DNA of 64,000 nucleotides, taken from contig CM049314.1 of assembly GCA_026874595.1 (NCBI GenBank), forward strand, positions 15,184,729 through 15,248,728, given 5' to 3'. A program made the translations under genes and the position numbers. The notes below the pieces were generated by a model. The model did no database searches. It worked only from the letters and a program-made list of their open reading frames with translations, and was not told where the DNA came from. This document shows positions 25,010 through 39,000 of this stretch, piece by piece (the stretch's first letter is position 1; the number at the start of each line of letters is the position of its first letter). This DNA is from Sipunculus nudus (Eukaryota > Annelida > Sipuncula > Golfingiida > Sipunculidae).

Positions 25010-27810
25010 ATGTCACCCTGCGTCCCGTCGGTAGCTGAAATGGGGTGGGTTTCTCTTAGTCGTAGCTCGCTTTCACATATAAAGTCTATGCTGTTTTTCT
25101 CGCCATACTTGTATTTATTAATACACATTTTTGCAATTAAAATATAAAGGTTTATAATTAGTATATTTGTTCTAGAATAGTCTCCTTGGTAACCAAGCAT
25201 TACATGAGATTCTTGTAATTTTATAAATTTCCTATTTTGCATCGAAGGTCTCGATCAAAATTGTCTTAGTTTATAGCATGAAAAAAAAAAGAAATGTTAA
25301 AGATATTCGACTTCTCCACATTGAGTGCATCTGTTACTATCCGCTATTTTCATCTTCTCCAACAGGTTTTGTGGGATATATGTTGCGCATTATCTTCCAC
25401 TGTAGCGGTTTTCATTCTCACTTCTCCCGTACATTGTCCAGCCATTGTCCATGTATTACTGTTAACTAAATGCGGGGGGTATTTTCTTTGCCAGAAAAGT
25501 TCGATATTCGGCCGTTCAGTTTTTTCATCTTGTAATGTTAGTCGCAGTGATTTTGTTTCCCAGTCTTCTTGTGGTTTTCCATGAAAGTAAATATTCCTAT
25601 CTTTAGTCAACATATGTTCTCTGGATTTGATGAATGTGCGCAGCATTGTAGTCACCAACATATACTGCAACCTTATTGCGACAGGACAAACAGTTTTAAT
25701 TAACTTTGTAATATGATCCAAATATACTATTTCATCATTATATCTAAAAATATCATATATATATACAATACCAGAATTAATTCAGTGATAAAAAATAGTA
25801 CTCTCTTATCATACACAAAATGTTTGTTATTCTATATTACTGGAGAGCATTTTTTCATTAATCTTTGATCTTTCATTAACAAATTTCTTAAAATAAGTTT
25901 ACAAAAAGGGGTACTCAATTAGGTCAAATCCCTTAACGTCTTCCGGCCTTACATTGCTTACAAATACACTAAGGTTTTTTTCCTAATTTGCTGTATAAGA
26001 AAAGGACTATATTTTCCATGCTTCCGTTGTATCTGTGCGGAGTTTTGATATTAATTTTATATGTAGAGCATCTTGCATAGTGGCGATATCTAATAGCTTC
26101 AGCCCCCCCCCCCCCCCCATATTTAGCAATGAGTGTTGTTCTTTTTACTTTTTCAATAGTTGTCTGGTTGTTGAATTGTTTCTGCCATATATAAACTTAT
26201 AAATAATTATATTAAAATCTGTAATGAACGAATCTAGGGCGCTAAATGCTTGAAGTACATATATATATTTCGAATTGATAAAAGTATTGACTACAAGAAT
26301 AGATTTCTTAGACTGCATTTTTAAAAGATATCTTTGATTTTCTCTGCTTTTGTTTCCCAATTTTCTTATATATCAGCTGCTGACCGTGAACGGCTAAACA
26401 AAATTTCCAGAATTTTTATTATACTTGATGTTGAGTTTTTCCAACTGATTTCGTCTGTCTCACTGATTGGATCCTGCACCTCCCAACCATAGACCTTCAG
26501 TTTTGGTTTAAGTTCTAGTCCGGAAAATAAAGAAAATTTATCAATAATTTTTAGGGCGTTCCAGACGTCCTTTTTATCAGTAAGGAAAAGCGTTGTGTCG
26601 TTCGCGTTTTGGACAATTTTCAAAACATTACGATAATAATTTTTAAAGGGGAGCTGAATACCTTTAATATTTTTAGATTGTCTTGTTTTACACGACAGCA
26701 TTTCCACTGCGACTACGAATGCCAAGGGCGATAATGGACAGACTTGCCTGACACCACATTGTAAAGGAATCCATTGACTTAACCATCCGTTGTACTGAAT
26801 GCAGTTTTTTTGTGTCATTGTTAACAATTTCTAACCATTTTACAAAATTTTTTTCCAAAACCAAATATTCGGAATGTTTCAATCAAATAATTTTTGGATA
26901 GAGTGTCAAAAGCTTTCCTGAAATCGAGTGCTAATATATGGTCCCTTTTGTTTTGTTTTGTGTGTGTGTGTCGTGACATCATCAATCAGTTTGATAATGT
27001 TGGTTATGTTTCGGTTTTTTATTAAACCAATTTGGTCTGTATTGATCACAGATTTAATTACTTTTTGTAATCTAATGGCAAGTGTCTTAGCGAATATCGT
27101 ATAATATGTGTAACAAACAGTGATGGGTCTATAATTATTTAGATTGTCTCATTCTAAAATTTTTATTTTATGCAATATTATCATTAATCCTTTCTTTTGT
27201 GAGGTTGAGAGTGATCCGGTGTGGAAAGCATAATCAAATGAATCAATTAATAATTAAGATAAATTGGCCAAGAAGAATTTGAAAAAGACCGTTTAATCCG
27301 GGGCTGGAAACGTTTTTCAAATCTTTTACAGCTTCTGTAGCTTCCTCATTAGTTATTAATCCTTCACAAATCATTTTATCCTCGCAACTCAAAGGTGGTG
27401 GATCTATCTTGTATAAAGGCTTGAATCAACTTTTCATCTGTATATTTTATTTTGATATAAGTTCATATAATAGATTTGTTGACTTTTTAAAATATCTTTT
27501 TGTGTTCTGGCGACTTTTCCGTGTTTCTAATTTTTTTGCATACATTTTGGTATACTTCTCCCTTTTTCTAAGCCCAGAAAGTATTTTGTGTTACGTTCCC
27601 CTTCTTCCATCCATCTTAACCTCCAGCGCGTAAAGGCTCCTCTTGCTTTATTTAATGCTATTATATAGAATTGTTAAAGTGCATGTGCTAATTTTTCTTC
27701 TATTATCTGATCGCCCGGATCGCCTTGGTATTATTTACCAAGCTAGTTTCATGCTTCTTTAGTCTTGAATTGCAAAGAAATTCTATAATTTCCATGCTTT
27801 TCCCTGATCA
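25010..27810 (-). mobile_element. decayed L1/Tx1-like non-LTR retrotransposon
   Basis: Read on the minus strand, pieces of an L1-type ORF2 appear in order through several frames. RWMEEGERNTKYFLGLEK (~27.6 kb) is followed by AIRLQKVIKSVINTDQIG (~27.0-27.1 kb), the LDFRKAFDT palm motif (~26.9 kb) and GVRQVCPLSPLAFVVAVEM (~26.7 kb). Then come NDTTLFL at the catalytic site (usually ADDT), a QWKIMRNIYPTKP C-terminal motif (~25.4 kb) and an IAKMCINKYKYG tail (~25.1 kb). Many stops and frameshifts and no endonuclease domain: a 5'-truncated fossil. The clade is judged from motif style only. Confidence 0.85.
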
Positions 27811-28044
27811 TATGACATTTTTATCGAAACATACAAATAAAGGTAACAAATAAAATTTCGCCAGCATGCACTGGTTTCTGAAAAAAAGTGCCTGAGAACC
27901 ATACCTTTTGGCCTAAACATACATTTATACACTTATACAAACTTTTAGTATGACAAGAATTAGACTGTATATACCATGAATGCTCTAGCTCTGTACCGGG
28001 AGCAAAATAATAAACTAACATAAAAATATTAATATTAATCTTAA

Positions 28045-28684
28045 AGTTCCACTTTAATTTGCTTGTTAAGTATATTCGTATTGGACTCTGCCTCTGACTT
28101 GGACTCGGGTTCCAGGTGACTTGGACTCGGGTTCCAGGTGGACTTGGACTCGTTACTCAGGGACTCTGACTTGGACTCGGGTTCCAGGGGACTTGGACTC
28201 GTTACTCAGGGACTCCGACTTGGATTCGGGTTCCAGGGGACTTGGACTCGTTACTCAAGGACTCCGACTTGGACTCAGGTTCCAGGTGACTTGGACTCGG
28301 GTTCCAGATGGACTTGGACACGTGTTCCAGGTGACTTGGACTCGGGTTCCAGCTGGACTCGGACTCGTTACTCAGGGACTCCGACTTGGACTCGGATTCC
28401 AGTGGACCTGGACTCGTTACTCAGGGACTCCGACTTGGACTCGGGTTCCAGGGGACTTGGACTCGGGTTCAAGGTGGACTTGGACACGTGTTCCAGGTGA
28501 CTTGGACTCGGGTTCCAGGTGGACTTGGACACGTGTTCCAGGTGACTTGGACTCGGGTTCCAGGTGGACTTGGACTCGTTTCTCAGGGACTCCGACTTGG
28601 ACTCGGGTTCCAGGGGACTTGTACTTGGACTCGGATTCGTCTAGTATGGACTCGGGCTTGCATGTGGACTGGACTACAACGCTG
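28045..28684. repeat. GGACTC tandem expansion, copy B
   Basis: After TGCTTGTTAAGTATATT, shared with copy A, the sequence becomes a tandem array of 21-27 bp units such as GACTTGGACTCGGGTTCCAGG and GGACTCGTTACTCAGGGACT. It ends at GGACTACAACGCTG, whose reverse complement (CAGCGTTGTAGTCC) resembles the CAGTGGTGTAGGAC start of copy A. It looks like the same non-autonomous element with its internal motif expanded. The 197-codon open frame here is repeat-derived, not a gene. Confidence 0.8.
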
Positions 28685-29290
28685 GGTGGAGATTTGCTTT
28701 ATTCTGAATTATAAAAGTGCAGGGGCTACCTTAAATGTTGACGGTGTATAGTAGTTCCCATTGAAAGATTCTATCTAGTTTCTTATTTCTTTTAAAAGAA
28801 ACACAGAGCTAGTGAAAATTGTAGAGTGGGCATAATTTACAAAACATGAATAAAATGGTTTACAACAAGTTTTATTATTATGTTTTTTTAATTTGCAACA
28901 ATTTAAAAATAGTAAGAGTTCTGTCCCCGGGGGGACTATTGTTCTTAATTTGTCACGAGATAACTAAGAAACTGGAAAAAAATGAATCATGTATTTCACA
29001 CAAATGGGTATAAATATGCTAGACAATCCGGCACGTCGTTTCTATAAATCCTGGTTAAAAATCAATTTTTTTCCCGATGTAATCACAACAGTGAACCCTA
29101 GTCCTCCCTTCCTATTGCCACACGTACTCCCTGTACATACACGTGTCCACCTGGACACACCTACACAACTACAACCCCACCCCCGGGGTCCTTACACACA
29201 TACGATTCAGCACATGAGCTTTTTTTCTGGTTTTTTTTATCCTTCATTCTGGACAGGATTTTTTCAAACATTTAAAAGCCATTATTCTAA

Positions 29291-29342
<52 letters not shown>

Positions 29343-30192
29343 CACATTCTGACAAAGCAAGTAGTTTGATGCGAATTACTGAATGCATTAACCCATTTTA
29401 ATAGGGCCCTATAACGTCCGGAGGCTTGTACTTTAACTCGGCTATTTATATCTCTTATTGTGTATTTAATCTGAAGCCGACTTAAAACCACACATGATGC
29501 TTGATCATAGCCATGCATTCAGTATGCTCATATTTAACCCCTTTACCCAATTCTGCCGAACACCGTCACGTCAGTGTCATGCAGTCATTGTTCTACTGAA
29601 CTCCCCAGCATGACAATGCGCTTTCGCGTGTTGGCTTCAAACTCAACCTTGTAACAGAAACTACTGTTATCCAGCCAGATTTCTATATTTCATTTGTACA
29701 AGTGCACACAATCTTAGGTGAGTAATAAAAATGCGTTAGTGTGCAAAATGGCCTATCTCCATCCGTGTAAATGGCCCATCTCTATATGTATATGTTTAGC
29801 ATTAACTTACCCCTGCATATTTCAATGTTTTACAAACAATTGGTTAACTCCATCGTTCAATATGTAGGGACATAAAGGAAAGGGATCATTGACTTTTGGG
29901 ATTCAGCCAAAATCTAAACCCTCCTTTACTACGTGTTCAATATCATTCTCTCTAAGGCCTTAGTAACAAACATGGCACAGCTTATATACGACAAGTCTAC
30001 GACAGAAAATTGGGGAAATTCCTAGGATAGTCGTGGGTTTGTCGTACACAATTCAGATGTTTTGCGACGGGAAAAAAGTGTCGGAGACCCTTGTGGTCGA
30101 ATGTTGATCTTGTTAAAATATTTTCTGCGTAATAAGCTAATCTTTAGGTCAGGTCGAACTCGTAGTACGATGCCTTACGACTGTGTTACGAT
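28685..30192. other. intergenic with AT microsatellite
   Basis: No gene recognised. An (AT)n run lies at about 29295-29338. A short block near 29921-29958 (CTTTACTACGTGTTCAATATC) recurs as a near copy at about 31988-32018, on the other side of the inverted-repeat element. Confidence 0.5.
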
Positions 30193-31506
30193 AAAGGCGG
30201 TTTCATACCGGATGCAAACGAACGAATTTTACGTCCGAACGAAAATTTGCTGTACGAAAGAAAAAATAAAACACTTTATTTTATGTTGGTGCATACACAC
30301 CTAATCCGAACGATGGTATCCGAACGAAAAAAATAGAACATGTTCTATTTTTTGTCGTTCGCATCTGAAAAGAATGGCTTCTTTTCACCTTCAACACAAA
30401 AGAGCTGGAATATTTATAACCAGACTGGTTCATTTGTACGTTACCTATTTGATATATATGTTATGCTGTACAACATAGAAGTGTTGTTTCCTTGTCCATT
30501 GTTTTTAAATTATGTGATAAAAATATAAAAACAGAGATTATTTTTATTTCAATCAAATTCATTTGATTTAAACAGATATTTATAACATTTTTTAGCTCCA
30601 AAGATTTTTCCATTTAAATCAGACTTCTTTTTATATAATATGTAAATTTCCCGGGAAGGGAGATTATATTTTTATCAAAAGGGATTTCAATCGCCGCTTG
30701 GCCACATATTTGAATTTACAGTCGGGGACAAAACAGACTTTTATACCAGGTTTAGATGTAATATTTCAGGGTAAATTCTAATTCTTAGGCCTTATATATT
30801 ATTTGCAATATATTAAAGCTATTCTCCGAAAGGGGGGACGGAAGATTACATTGATCATCCCTCCTAGCCCCCCCCCCCCCATATATTGACGCCCCTGAAT
30901 ATAAGTCACCTGTATAAGTGATATGTACACAAATAAGCAACATTATCCAGGACTTAGTCTTCATTACCCAACCCCTCCCCCGAAAATGAAATGTTCCGCG
31001 ATAAATTTAGAAAAAAATCATGAAACAATAACTTTTTTCATGTGTCATTTTAATTATTACAAAAATATTATTTTTAGTTAAACGTTTTGCATATAAACAG
31101 AAGTTTCAAAGCTTTTTATAGACTTATCTAGGCTCCTAAATCATATTGGCAGATTTGAAAATCAAATATAAATCAAACGAAACTAGTGATTCAAACTTAA
31201 CTTGAAATGCAGGAGTTACCATGGAATCTGTTCTGTTGAAACAACAGGTTGCGCAATTATTTTAAAGGCATGTTGAAATGGGAATCTGGGTCCAGTCACT
31301 GGTAAATATCTGTCACCTGTGAACTCATGACTATAGCTGGTATACCTATAGCAAGGCCCAATAATTTTCAATTATACAGTCAGTACACTCAGAGATAAAC
31401 TTTATAATTAATTATTATCAATCACAAATTAATGGGAAAAACAATTTACAAGTTCAGAAATATTCGACATATTTTTGTACAGGTCTCTCTTTCTCTCTCT
31501 CTCTCA

Positions 31507-31605
<99 letters not shown>

Positions 31606-31816
31606 CATAAAGCCTATTTTGTAGTGCATCCGATAAATTGCTCTCATAGCTGTCCAATACGAATTTCGGAGACGAAAATTTCTCGGTCGGAAACCAAAAA
31701 TATCGTTCGGATTTGGTGTGAATGAAATTTCGGATGCGACAGGATTTTAGTCGGAACGACAGAAATATTCGTTCGTGTCATATTCGTTCAGACGCATCCC
31801 GTGTGAAACCGCCTTT
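30193..31816. mobile_element. 1.6-kb element with AAGGCGGTTTCA terminal inverted repeats
   Basis: The left end AAAGGCGGTTTCATACCGG (from 30193) pairs with the right end CCCGTGTGAAACCGCCTTT (to 31815), giving ~22-bp inverted ends with few mismatches. TA next to both termini would be the target duplication. Subterminal sequence is rich in CGAACGAA/TTCGTTCG motifs on both sides. No transposase is visible; a (CT)n(AT)n microsatellite occupies part of the interior. Probably a non-autonomous DNA transposon; superfamily not assigned. Confidence 0.75.
31483..31602. repeat. (CT)n(AT)n compound microsatellite
   Basis: About 60 bp of CT repeats switch directly into about 58 bp of AT repeats. Open frames of SLSLSL/YIYIYI type on both strands are artefacts of this tract. 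Confidence 0.98.
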
Positions 31817-33021
31817 AGACATCCCTGATCAATTTTCCAAAGACCGTTGTACAACATATATTTTATTTATGAACGTTTTCACAAAATTATAAAAAAGAAG
31901 CTCTACCAGACCTACGACAATTCCATCTGTCGTAGCCCTGCTGAAATCGTTTTCGACAGTCAAATCCTAGGTTGTTTTCAACGTCGGCTTTACTGCGTGT
32001 TCAATATCTTTCTAAGAATTGTAGTGCATATAATATTGTGCTAACGGACATTATGTTCGTGAGGGTTACAAATTCGAGAAAATTTTTGCAAAAAAAAAAA
32101 AATAAATAAATAAAAACATCATGAATAGTACGCCCAACCTGCACATATGAACATTCGACTACTCTGCAAGCTCATTGACACACATAAAGATTATCACTGC
32201 TTGTAGTTGCGGGGAGCAAAGTTGACATTATATATAATAACACACATTTTAATGTTATTAGAATGACAAAGATTGATAATACGAGTAATATGAATTATCT
32301 ATCTGTAATAAACAAGTTCGAAGTTTCCACTCGTTCGACGTTCTTTGGTTTTTCACAAATTGTAAATATTTTTTTTAACATATTAATTATTCATTTAATA
32401 AAGGATTCTCTGTGTAGTTTACTATTGGGTGAGGACGCGAAAAACAAACCCTCGCGAAACACTGAAAAAAGGAAAGTCGCGAAATGTTAACCTCGCGAAA
32501 AAGAAGCCAACTTCAGTATGTGTATGTTGAGTGTGCCTTAACATGAATTCCGTTAATAAGGATAGTCTTTTATACATTCTATGATGCTATGAGAATAAGC
32601 TGTCGCATTCCGGAAAATGATAATTAATGGTATGCTCTATACTACAAACAGAAAAATGTAGAGTATAACTTAGAACGTTGAGGCTTCAGTTGTCGGACTC
32701 TCTGTCACTTTATAGGGTAATGTATAAGGACTTACATTTATTTTTCCCCGTGAAAATGCCACGCTTATATTTATAATAACTAACTGTATAGTTTAAACAA
32801 TATTTTGATGTTGACTAACGGATACAAAATTATTTCAAGTAACTTATGAAAATCACGTTGCTTTCACGGGTGTAATGCACTCATTAGCAAACTATTTTTG
32901 GTAAATTATAATTTATTAAAAATTGAGTTCTATTGCAGGAGAAAAAAATTTCAAATCAATATTCGTTATACCCTCTTGTCTCTAGACCAGTAAAGATACC
33001 TTTATCTTTTCTAGGGTCAAG
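31817..33021. other. region upstream of acyl-CoA synthetase gene 1
   Basis: No coding sequence recognised. CTCGCGAAA motifs cluster at 32440-32505. A good acceptor-like stretch (TTTATCTTTTCTAG, ending 33014) lies 7 bp before the start codon, so a non-coding first exon further upstream is possible. Confidence 0.4.
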
Positions 33022-36000
33022 ATGAAGAGTCAGTTTCCTGACGTTTGCATCCCTGATGTGACACTTCACAAGGTTATTCTGGATAAAGCGGACCAGTTTT
33101 CGGACCGCGTTGCTTTGGTACCGTATTTATTTGCTCTTTATGATTACTAGTTTAAATAGACTACTTCAACATTCCTTCATCGGGCCTTAATTGAAATCTG
33201 CATGACATGTCCTTTAGAATCCATTCATTATATGCCTTGTATTACGACATTCTTGTACGCTTGAAATATATGGCTTTAGTCTTATGCCGATAATTTGTAT
33301 TGGCTATCATTTTTCTTTGCATATTTATGTTAATACCTTTATTTCTTCATAAACCACCGAAGCGTTTACCACAAACTGCTTCTTGTAGCATCTACTTCTT
33401 TAGGTCCACAACGTGCATTAAGATCTATAGCTCGTCGCTGATAAATTCATTATCAACATATTATAAAACAGTGATTTACCCTAGAGAATACATGAATTTT
33501 ATTTCAGGTTTACGTTTCATGTAAGGGCTTTGAATATTTTTAATATTCTTCGTATTTTCGTAGTTTTCTTTATTAGAATCCTTACACTTCCCCATTTAAA
33601 GATGCGAATAAACGGCTTGCAGTGACGCTGCTTTTACAAAACCAGGTTCTGCTAATTTATGCGCCATATCAGTTTTATCATTTTTGCCAGGTGAACGGCA
33701 TCACCCACGAATCATTTACGTATGATGAGATGAAATCCTTGGTATTACGAGTTGCCTCGGCGCTTAGCGAGCGGGGATTGAAGAAAGGAGATACGCTAGC
33801 GATATTCATGACTAACTGCCCGGAGTTCGCCATATTCATGTTGGGAACCATGTGCCTCGGGGTTACGATAACACTCGTCAACCCTAAATACACAAAGGGT
33901 GAGTGCCTAGGTTATAAAGTATGATAATAATAATAATAATAATTATTATATAATTATATTATATTTTTATATTAATAATATTAATAGATATGACGGAAAG
34001 TCACACGCTGCAGTAAATAGAGAATGACATGTTAACAATATTAGTTGCTTATGGATACACAATGTTATTGTTTTGGGAAATAAAAAAAAAATATTGGTAT
34101 TGTTTTACGGTCAAGAACACACATTTAACCTATTAACCAATTCACACGCATATATTTTGTCATTTACAAATAAACGTTTTGTTTGTTTTTTTTTCTACAG
34201 ACGAAATTTGCGAGCAGTTGAAAGACTCTAATGCTATTTACGTTTTCACATCTGAAGATCTGGTTGACAAGGCTAGGGATGCAGCAAGTGAAATTAAACC
34301 AATCAAGGTGACATGCTGTGCAATATTTATAGCTTTATATAGTTATAAAGTTGAACTTGTATATATGTATACCTATCCACAGTGCTGGGAGGTCTACCCC
34401 TCGACTTCTCAGCATCAATCCAAATTTAATCTGACCATTTAATTGTTTGTTAATTTTTACAATATGTGAATATGTACGATTATCAGCATCTGTATATCAG
34501 AATTAATCGTTGATAATTTCTCACATAACAGGAAATATTTGTCCTGGGAGAAGCTCCCGGTTGTACATCCTATACGTCACTTACACGCTTCCCGGGAACC
34601 CCGTGCATTTTCTCGACAATACATTTCAATCCGAGCGAGGACGTGGTGTTTCTTCCGTACTCAAGTGGAACAACTGGTCTTCCGAAAGGCGTCATGTTAA
34701 CCCATATCAATATGCTGACAAACATTTTCTTAAGTTCGTAAGTTTACAGATACACTATTGTTTGCATTGTAAAAATTATGCATATAGTATGTTTATTTGC
34801 AATTTTTGAATATTTTGAAAAAAAAAGATAGTAAAATAATTGTACTGCTTGGTACTACCAAGCATGAATATCAAAGGTTTAAGAAGTAATCACACAGTCC
34901 TGAACTCTAAAATCTCAAGAGAAATTTCAGAATAACAGTTTTCTTTAACAGAATTGGAATTTTGTTTGCTCAGTGACACATTATAGCAAAGTGGATGCTT
35001 GAATTCAGGAAAAACATTTTCCCGGCGGCGCCAAATGCGCCTCGAGATGTCCTGCTGGGAATATTACCGCTGTATCACATCTATGGTCTAGCCTGGCTCT
35101 GCAGTCAACTAGCCTATGGTGCCACGATCATCACAGTGCCGAAATTTCAACCTAGGCTCTTCCTTCAGCTCATCGAAAAATACAAGGTATTTATAAGTTT
35201 ACCACCACAAGCACCATCGCTCTCTTAGGATTTATAGTGATCATTTTGTAAACGTTATCAGGGGCGGATACACGATCGTAGTAAGGGGATAATGTTAGTA
35301 GACTTTAGACATGTACATAACTCTCATATATAGAAAATTAGGGAAGAAATAGGTGCAAAACTCGAAATTCGGCGCTGTTTTTCGAAATTCAGGGTAAGAG
35401 AAGTTCGCACCCCCTGCGCCCCATTTATACAGCCACTGCATTCTTACTCAGTTCAATTAAGAATGCTTCAACGTTATATTGAGAAAAGTAAATTTAGAAC
35501 TAATTCCTGCTCGCAACAGATACAACACACAGTGCTGTTTTCCAATTCTGGGATTTCATGCAAAATGAGTTACTTTTGTGGCTTTTACCGAGTTTAGTAA
35601 AAATTTATAAGCAAAAGATTTTTTTTTTCTGTTTAAGTGAACAGTTAAGCCGTATTATATCAGAGGCGGATACCTTTCCCTTAAAATATGTTTATGCTTC
35701 TTAAGTATAAATAGCTTTGTTTTTTACAGGTCACCAGTCTGGCCCTGGTCCCGCCTCTTGTTCTATTTTTAATCCAAAGTCCATTGACGGAAGAGTACGA
35801 TTTGTCCAGTCTAAACCTGATCGCTTCCGGGGCAGCCCCGCTAGGCATAGACCAGCAGGAAGCGCTAGCAAGAAAATTCAGGTCTGTCGTCATCAGGCAA
35901 GGTAATGCACATATATACACTGTGTGTGGTCATGTTGCTAATTATACTTCAAATTCAAACGGTCTATTATTGAATTTATGTATATGTATATATATTATGA

Positions 36001-39000
36001 TATATAACATGATATGATATCATATCACATACATATATTAGGATACGGGCTGACAGAAACAAGTCCTTTGGTCACGGTCCACATTCCGGGCAAGATAAAA
36101 CCGGGATCTGTAGGAATGGCGACACCTAACACAGAAACACAGGTAATACAGAAACACAGGTATCAGCTAACACAGAAACACATATAACACAGAAACACAG
36201 GTATCAGCTAACACAAAAACACAGGTAACACAGAAACACAGGTAACAGCTAACACAGAAACACAGGTAACACAGAAACACAGGTATCAGCTAAAACAGAA
36301 ACACAGGTAACACAAAAACACAGGTAACACAGAAACACAGGTATCAGCTAACACAGAAACACAGGTAACACAAAAATACAAGTATCTGCTTACACAGAAA
36401 CACAGATAACACAGAAACAAAGGTATCAGCTAACACAGAAACACAGGTAACACAGAAAAACAGGTAACACAAAAACATAGGTATCGGCTAACACAGAAAC
36501 ACAGGTAACATTGAACCACAGGTATCAGCTATAACATAAACACTGGTAACATAAAAACACGGGTATCAGCTAACACAGAAACACAGGTAAAATTGAAAAC
36601 ACAGGTATCTGCTTACAAAGAAACACAGATAATACAGAAACACAGGTATTAGCTAAAACAGAAACACAGGTAACACAGAAACACAGGTATCAGCTAACAC
36701 AGAAACACAGGTAACATTGGAAACACAGGTATCTGCTTACACAGAAACAGAGGTATATAGGAGACAGAGATTTAAGAAATATTTGGGGTACCATATGGTC
36801 CATTTAGTAATCTTGATACGTATTACTTAAATGTTGGAAGAGGTATTTAAATATTGCTGTGTTAATTCTGTCCTTTGACAGATCAATGGAAAGATATTTA
36901 TGGGATGACATAGTATGCATTGTACTACTAATATGATTTTACACTGCAATCGTACTATATATCCTCGCCTCCAGCTGTAAACTCAGAGTTGTACAATACA
37001 AAATTTGTTAACCCACTTTCATTTGTTTACACCCGGAAAGCCATGCTATATAAAGCTGCGCTCATATGAAAGGAAATATAGGACGACTGCAGTGAATAAA
37101 GTAAGGAGTATAAGTCTTCATAAACAATTCTCTTTTAATGTCATTGAATGATCGATGATATTCGCAAATTTTCTAAATTTATATATTTTACTGACAGAAC
37201 ACCTGTTAAAAGTACATTAGAGCGCCGTTTTCCCGAAAGCGTCGGGGTACAAGCTTTTTGTTCGTAAAAACGAACATTCGGAAATGCGGACAAAGGTCTA
37301 GCGGCAAGTTAGTACTACAGTTAATGATTAACTTATGACAATTTTACCCGAAAAACGAGGTATTTCTTTTCGATATTCGTAATTGACGACCGGGACAAAA
37401 TATATAAGATTATTGCGGAGCATAATTGGCAAAGATCAGTCTAACCTGCTTTAAGGATATGTGCGTATTCTTTTTTTATCAACTTCACTGGAGGGAAAGG
37501 TCAAATGACATTGCCAAGGAACACGATGTTTTCGATCTACGTAATTGAAGACTCGGACATATTAAAGCTGCTTTTAATGAATTATACCTCACCAATGCTG
37601 ATGCGAGTAAACTGCTCAGTTATTTGGCCTGACATCCTGTCCCAAGCCGACGAACTATGCTTGCTTGAGTACAACGAGATGTGGTTGATAACACACAGAT
37701 GCTTTTGGATAAAGTAATCAGTCCCTTGCTAGGGCTACAGGAGGCTGAGTGCTGCGGGGCTAGCTGTAGTTTTCACACCTTTGCCCTGGCGACAACATCG
37801 CCCCAGAACTAATTAATTAGGGTCACCGCTGGGCTTAACACATGACTGCAGGCCTTGTGATTTGTTATTACAAATATTTATTTTAGGTATTTACAAACTT
37901 GAAATATATTTCGGAAATACGAATAAATTTTCGGTTCCCAATTATAATTTCGGAAATTTGGCCTTCGGAAATACGCCGCTCTACGGTAGTAGTAAAGTTT
38001 CCTATATTTTAAATATTTTCTTAGAAATCTGCATTTTAAGAAACACAAGCTTCCGCCATGTGGGAATCCAATTATTTATTATTTACGGAATATTTACTTG
38101 CTTTAGGTGGTTGACACCGCCACCGGTCAGGTATTGGGACCACACGCTGTAGGAGAGCTCTGGATTCGAGGACCACAAGTAATGAAAGGATACCTAAACC
38201 AACCCGATGAAACACGTCGCATGCTGGACGAGGACGGATGGCTACATACTGGTAAACGATACATTATGTCTTGTATTAATTATACATATCTTCAGATCAC
38301 GAAAACTTGAATATTCTTAGTACATTTAACCTCGTTTCTGAAAAGTATCGGCGAGGAATGGATTATGTATTGTGTATAGCGTGTCATGAACCCTTTTCTT
38401 TTATTACTTTTAAACAATTATTGTTTCATGGATACCCTTGATTGTCTTTTTCCACTTATTATGTTAGTTGACAAAACTCGTATAGTGTTGTTAATGGGGA
38501 CGGCCAAGGCATATTCTGTATGAACTCTGGTTTTAGTACTATAACTTAACTTTGAAGTACATTTCTAAAGTACATTTCTTTTTTTATTACAGGAGATCTT
38601 GCTTACTATGACAAGGATAAAAACTTCTTCATCGTTGACCGGATTAAAGAACTCATCAAATACAAAGGTACCCAGGTGGCGCCAGCGGAGCTCGAAGCGC
38701 TACTCCTTACACACCCCGATATTGATGACGTCGGCGTTACTAGTGTACCCGACCCGGATGCGGGGGAACTTCCCTTTGCTTTCATCGTTAAGAAAACAGG
38801 GTCATCTTTATCTGAAGCAGATGTTCAAGCATTTGTAACTGGTAAGTCGCGTTAGTTTAAATCGTCTTTACAGCAGACAAAAACGTATTAAATAGTTATA
38901 ATATGTAATAAAGAACGAACAATATAGATAATTAGTAAATATTGATATTAGCATAGGTTTTAACATATTCGTTGCTACCTTTGCAATAGGTAATGTTTCC

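Noticed and set aside
23144-28684. One 5.5-kb hAT element spanning both GGACTC blocks and having captured lectin exons 1 and 2
   Set aside because: The two blocks share the same internal sequence in the same orientation, so they are two copies rather than two ends; lectin exon phases are continuous with exons outside the block.
28121-28751. Long plus-strand open frames (up to 197 codons) of WTRVPGDLDSGS type
   Set aside because: Entirely within the GGACTC tandem array and open in two frames at once; a repeat artefact.
31432-31725. Open frames over the CT/AT microsatellite
   Set aside because: SLSLSL and YIYIYI peptides come directly from dinucleotide repeats.
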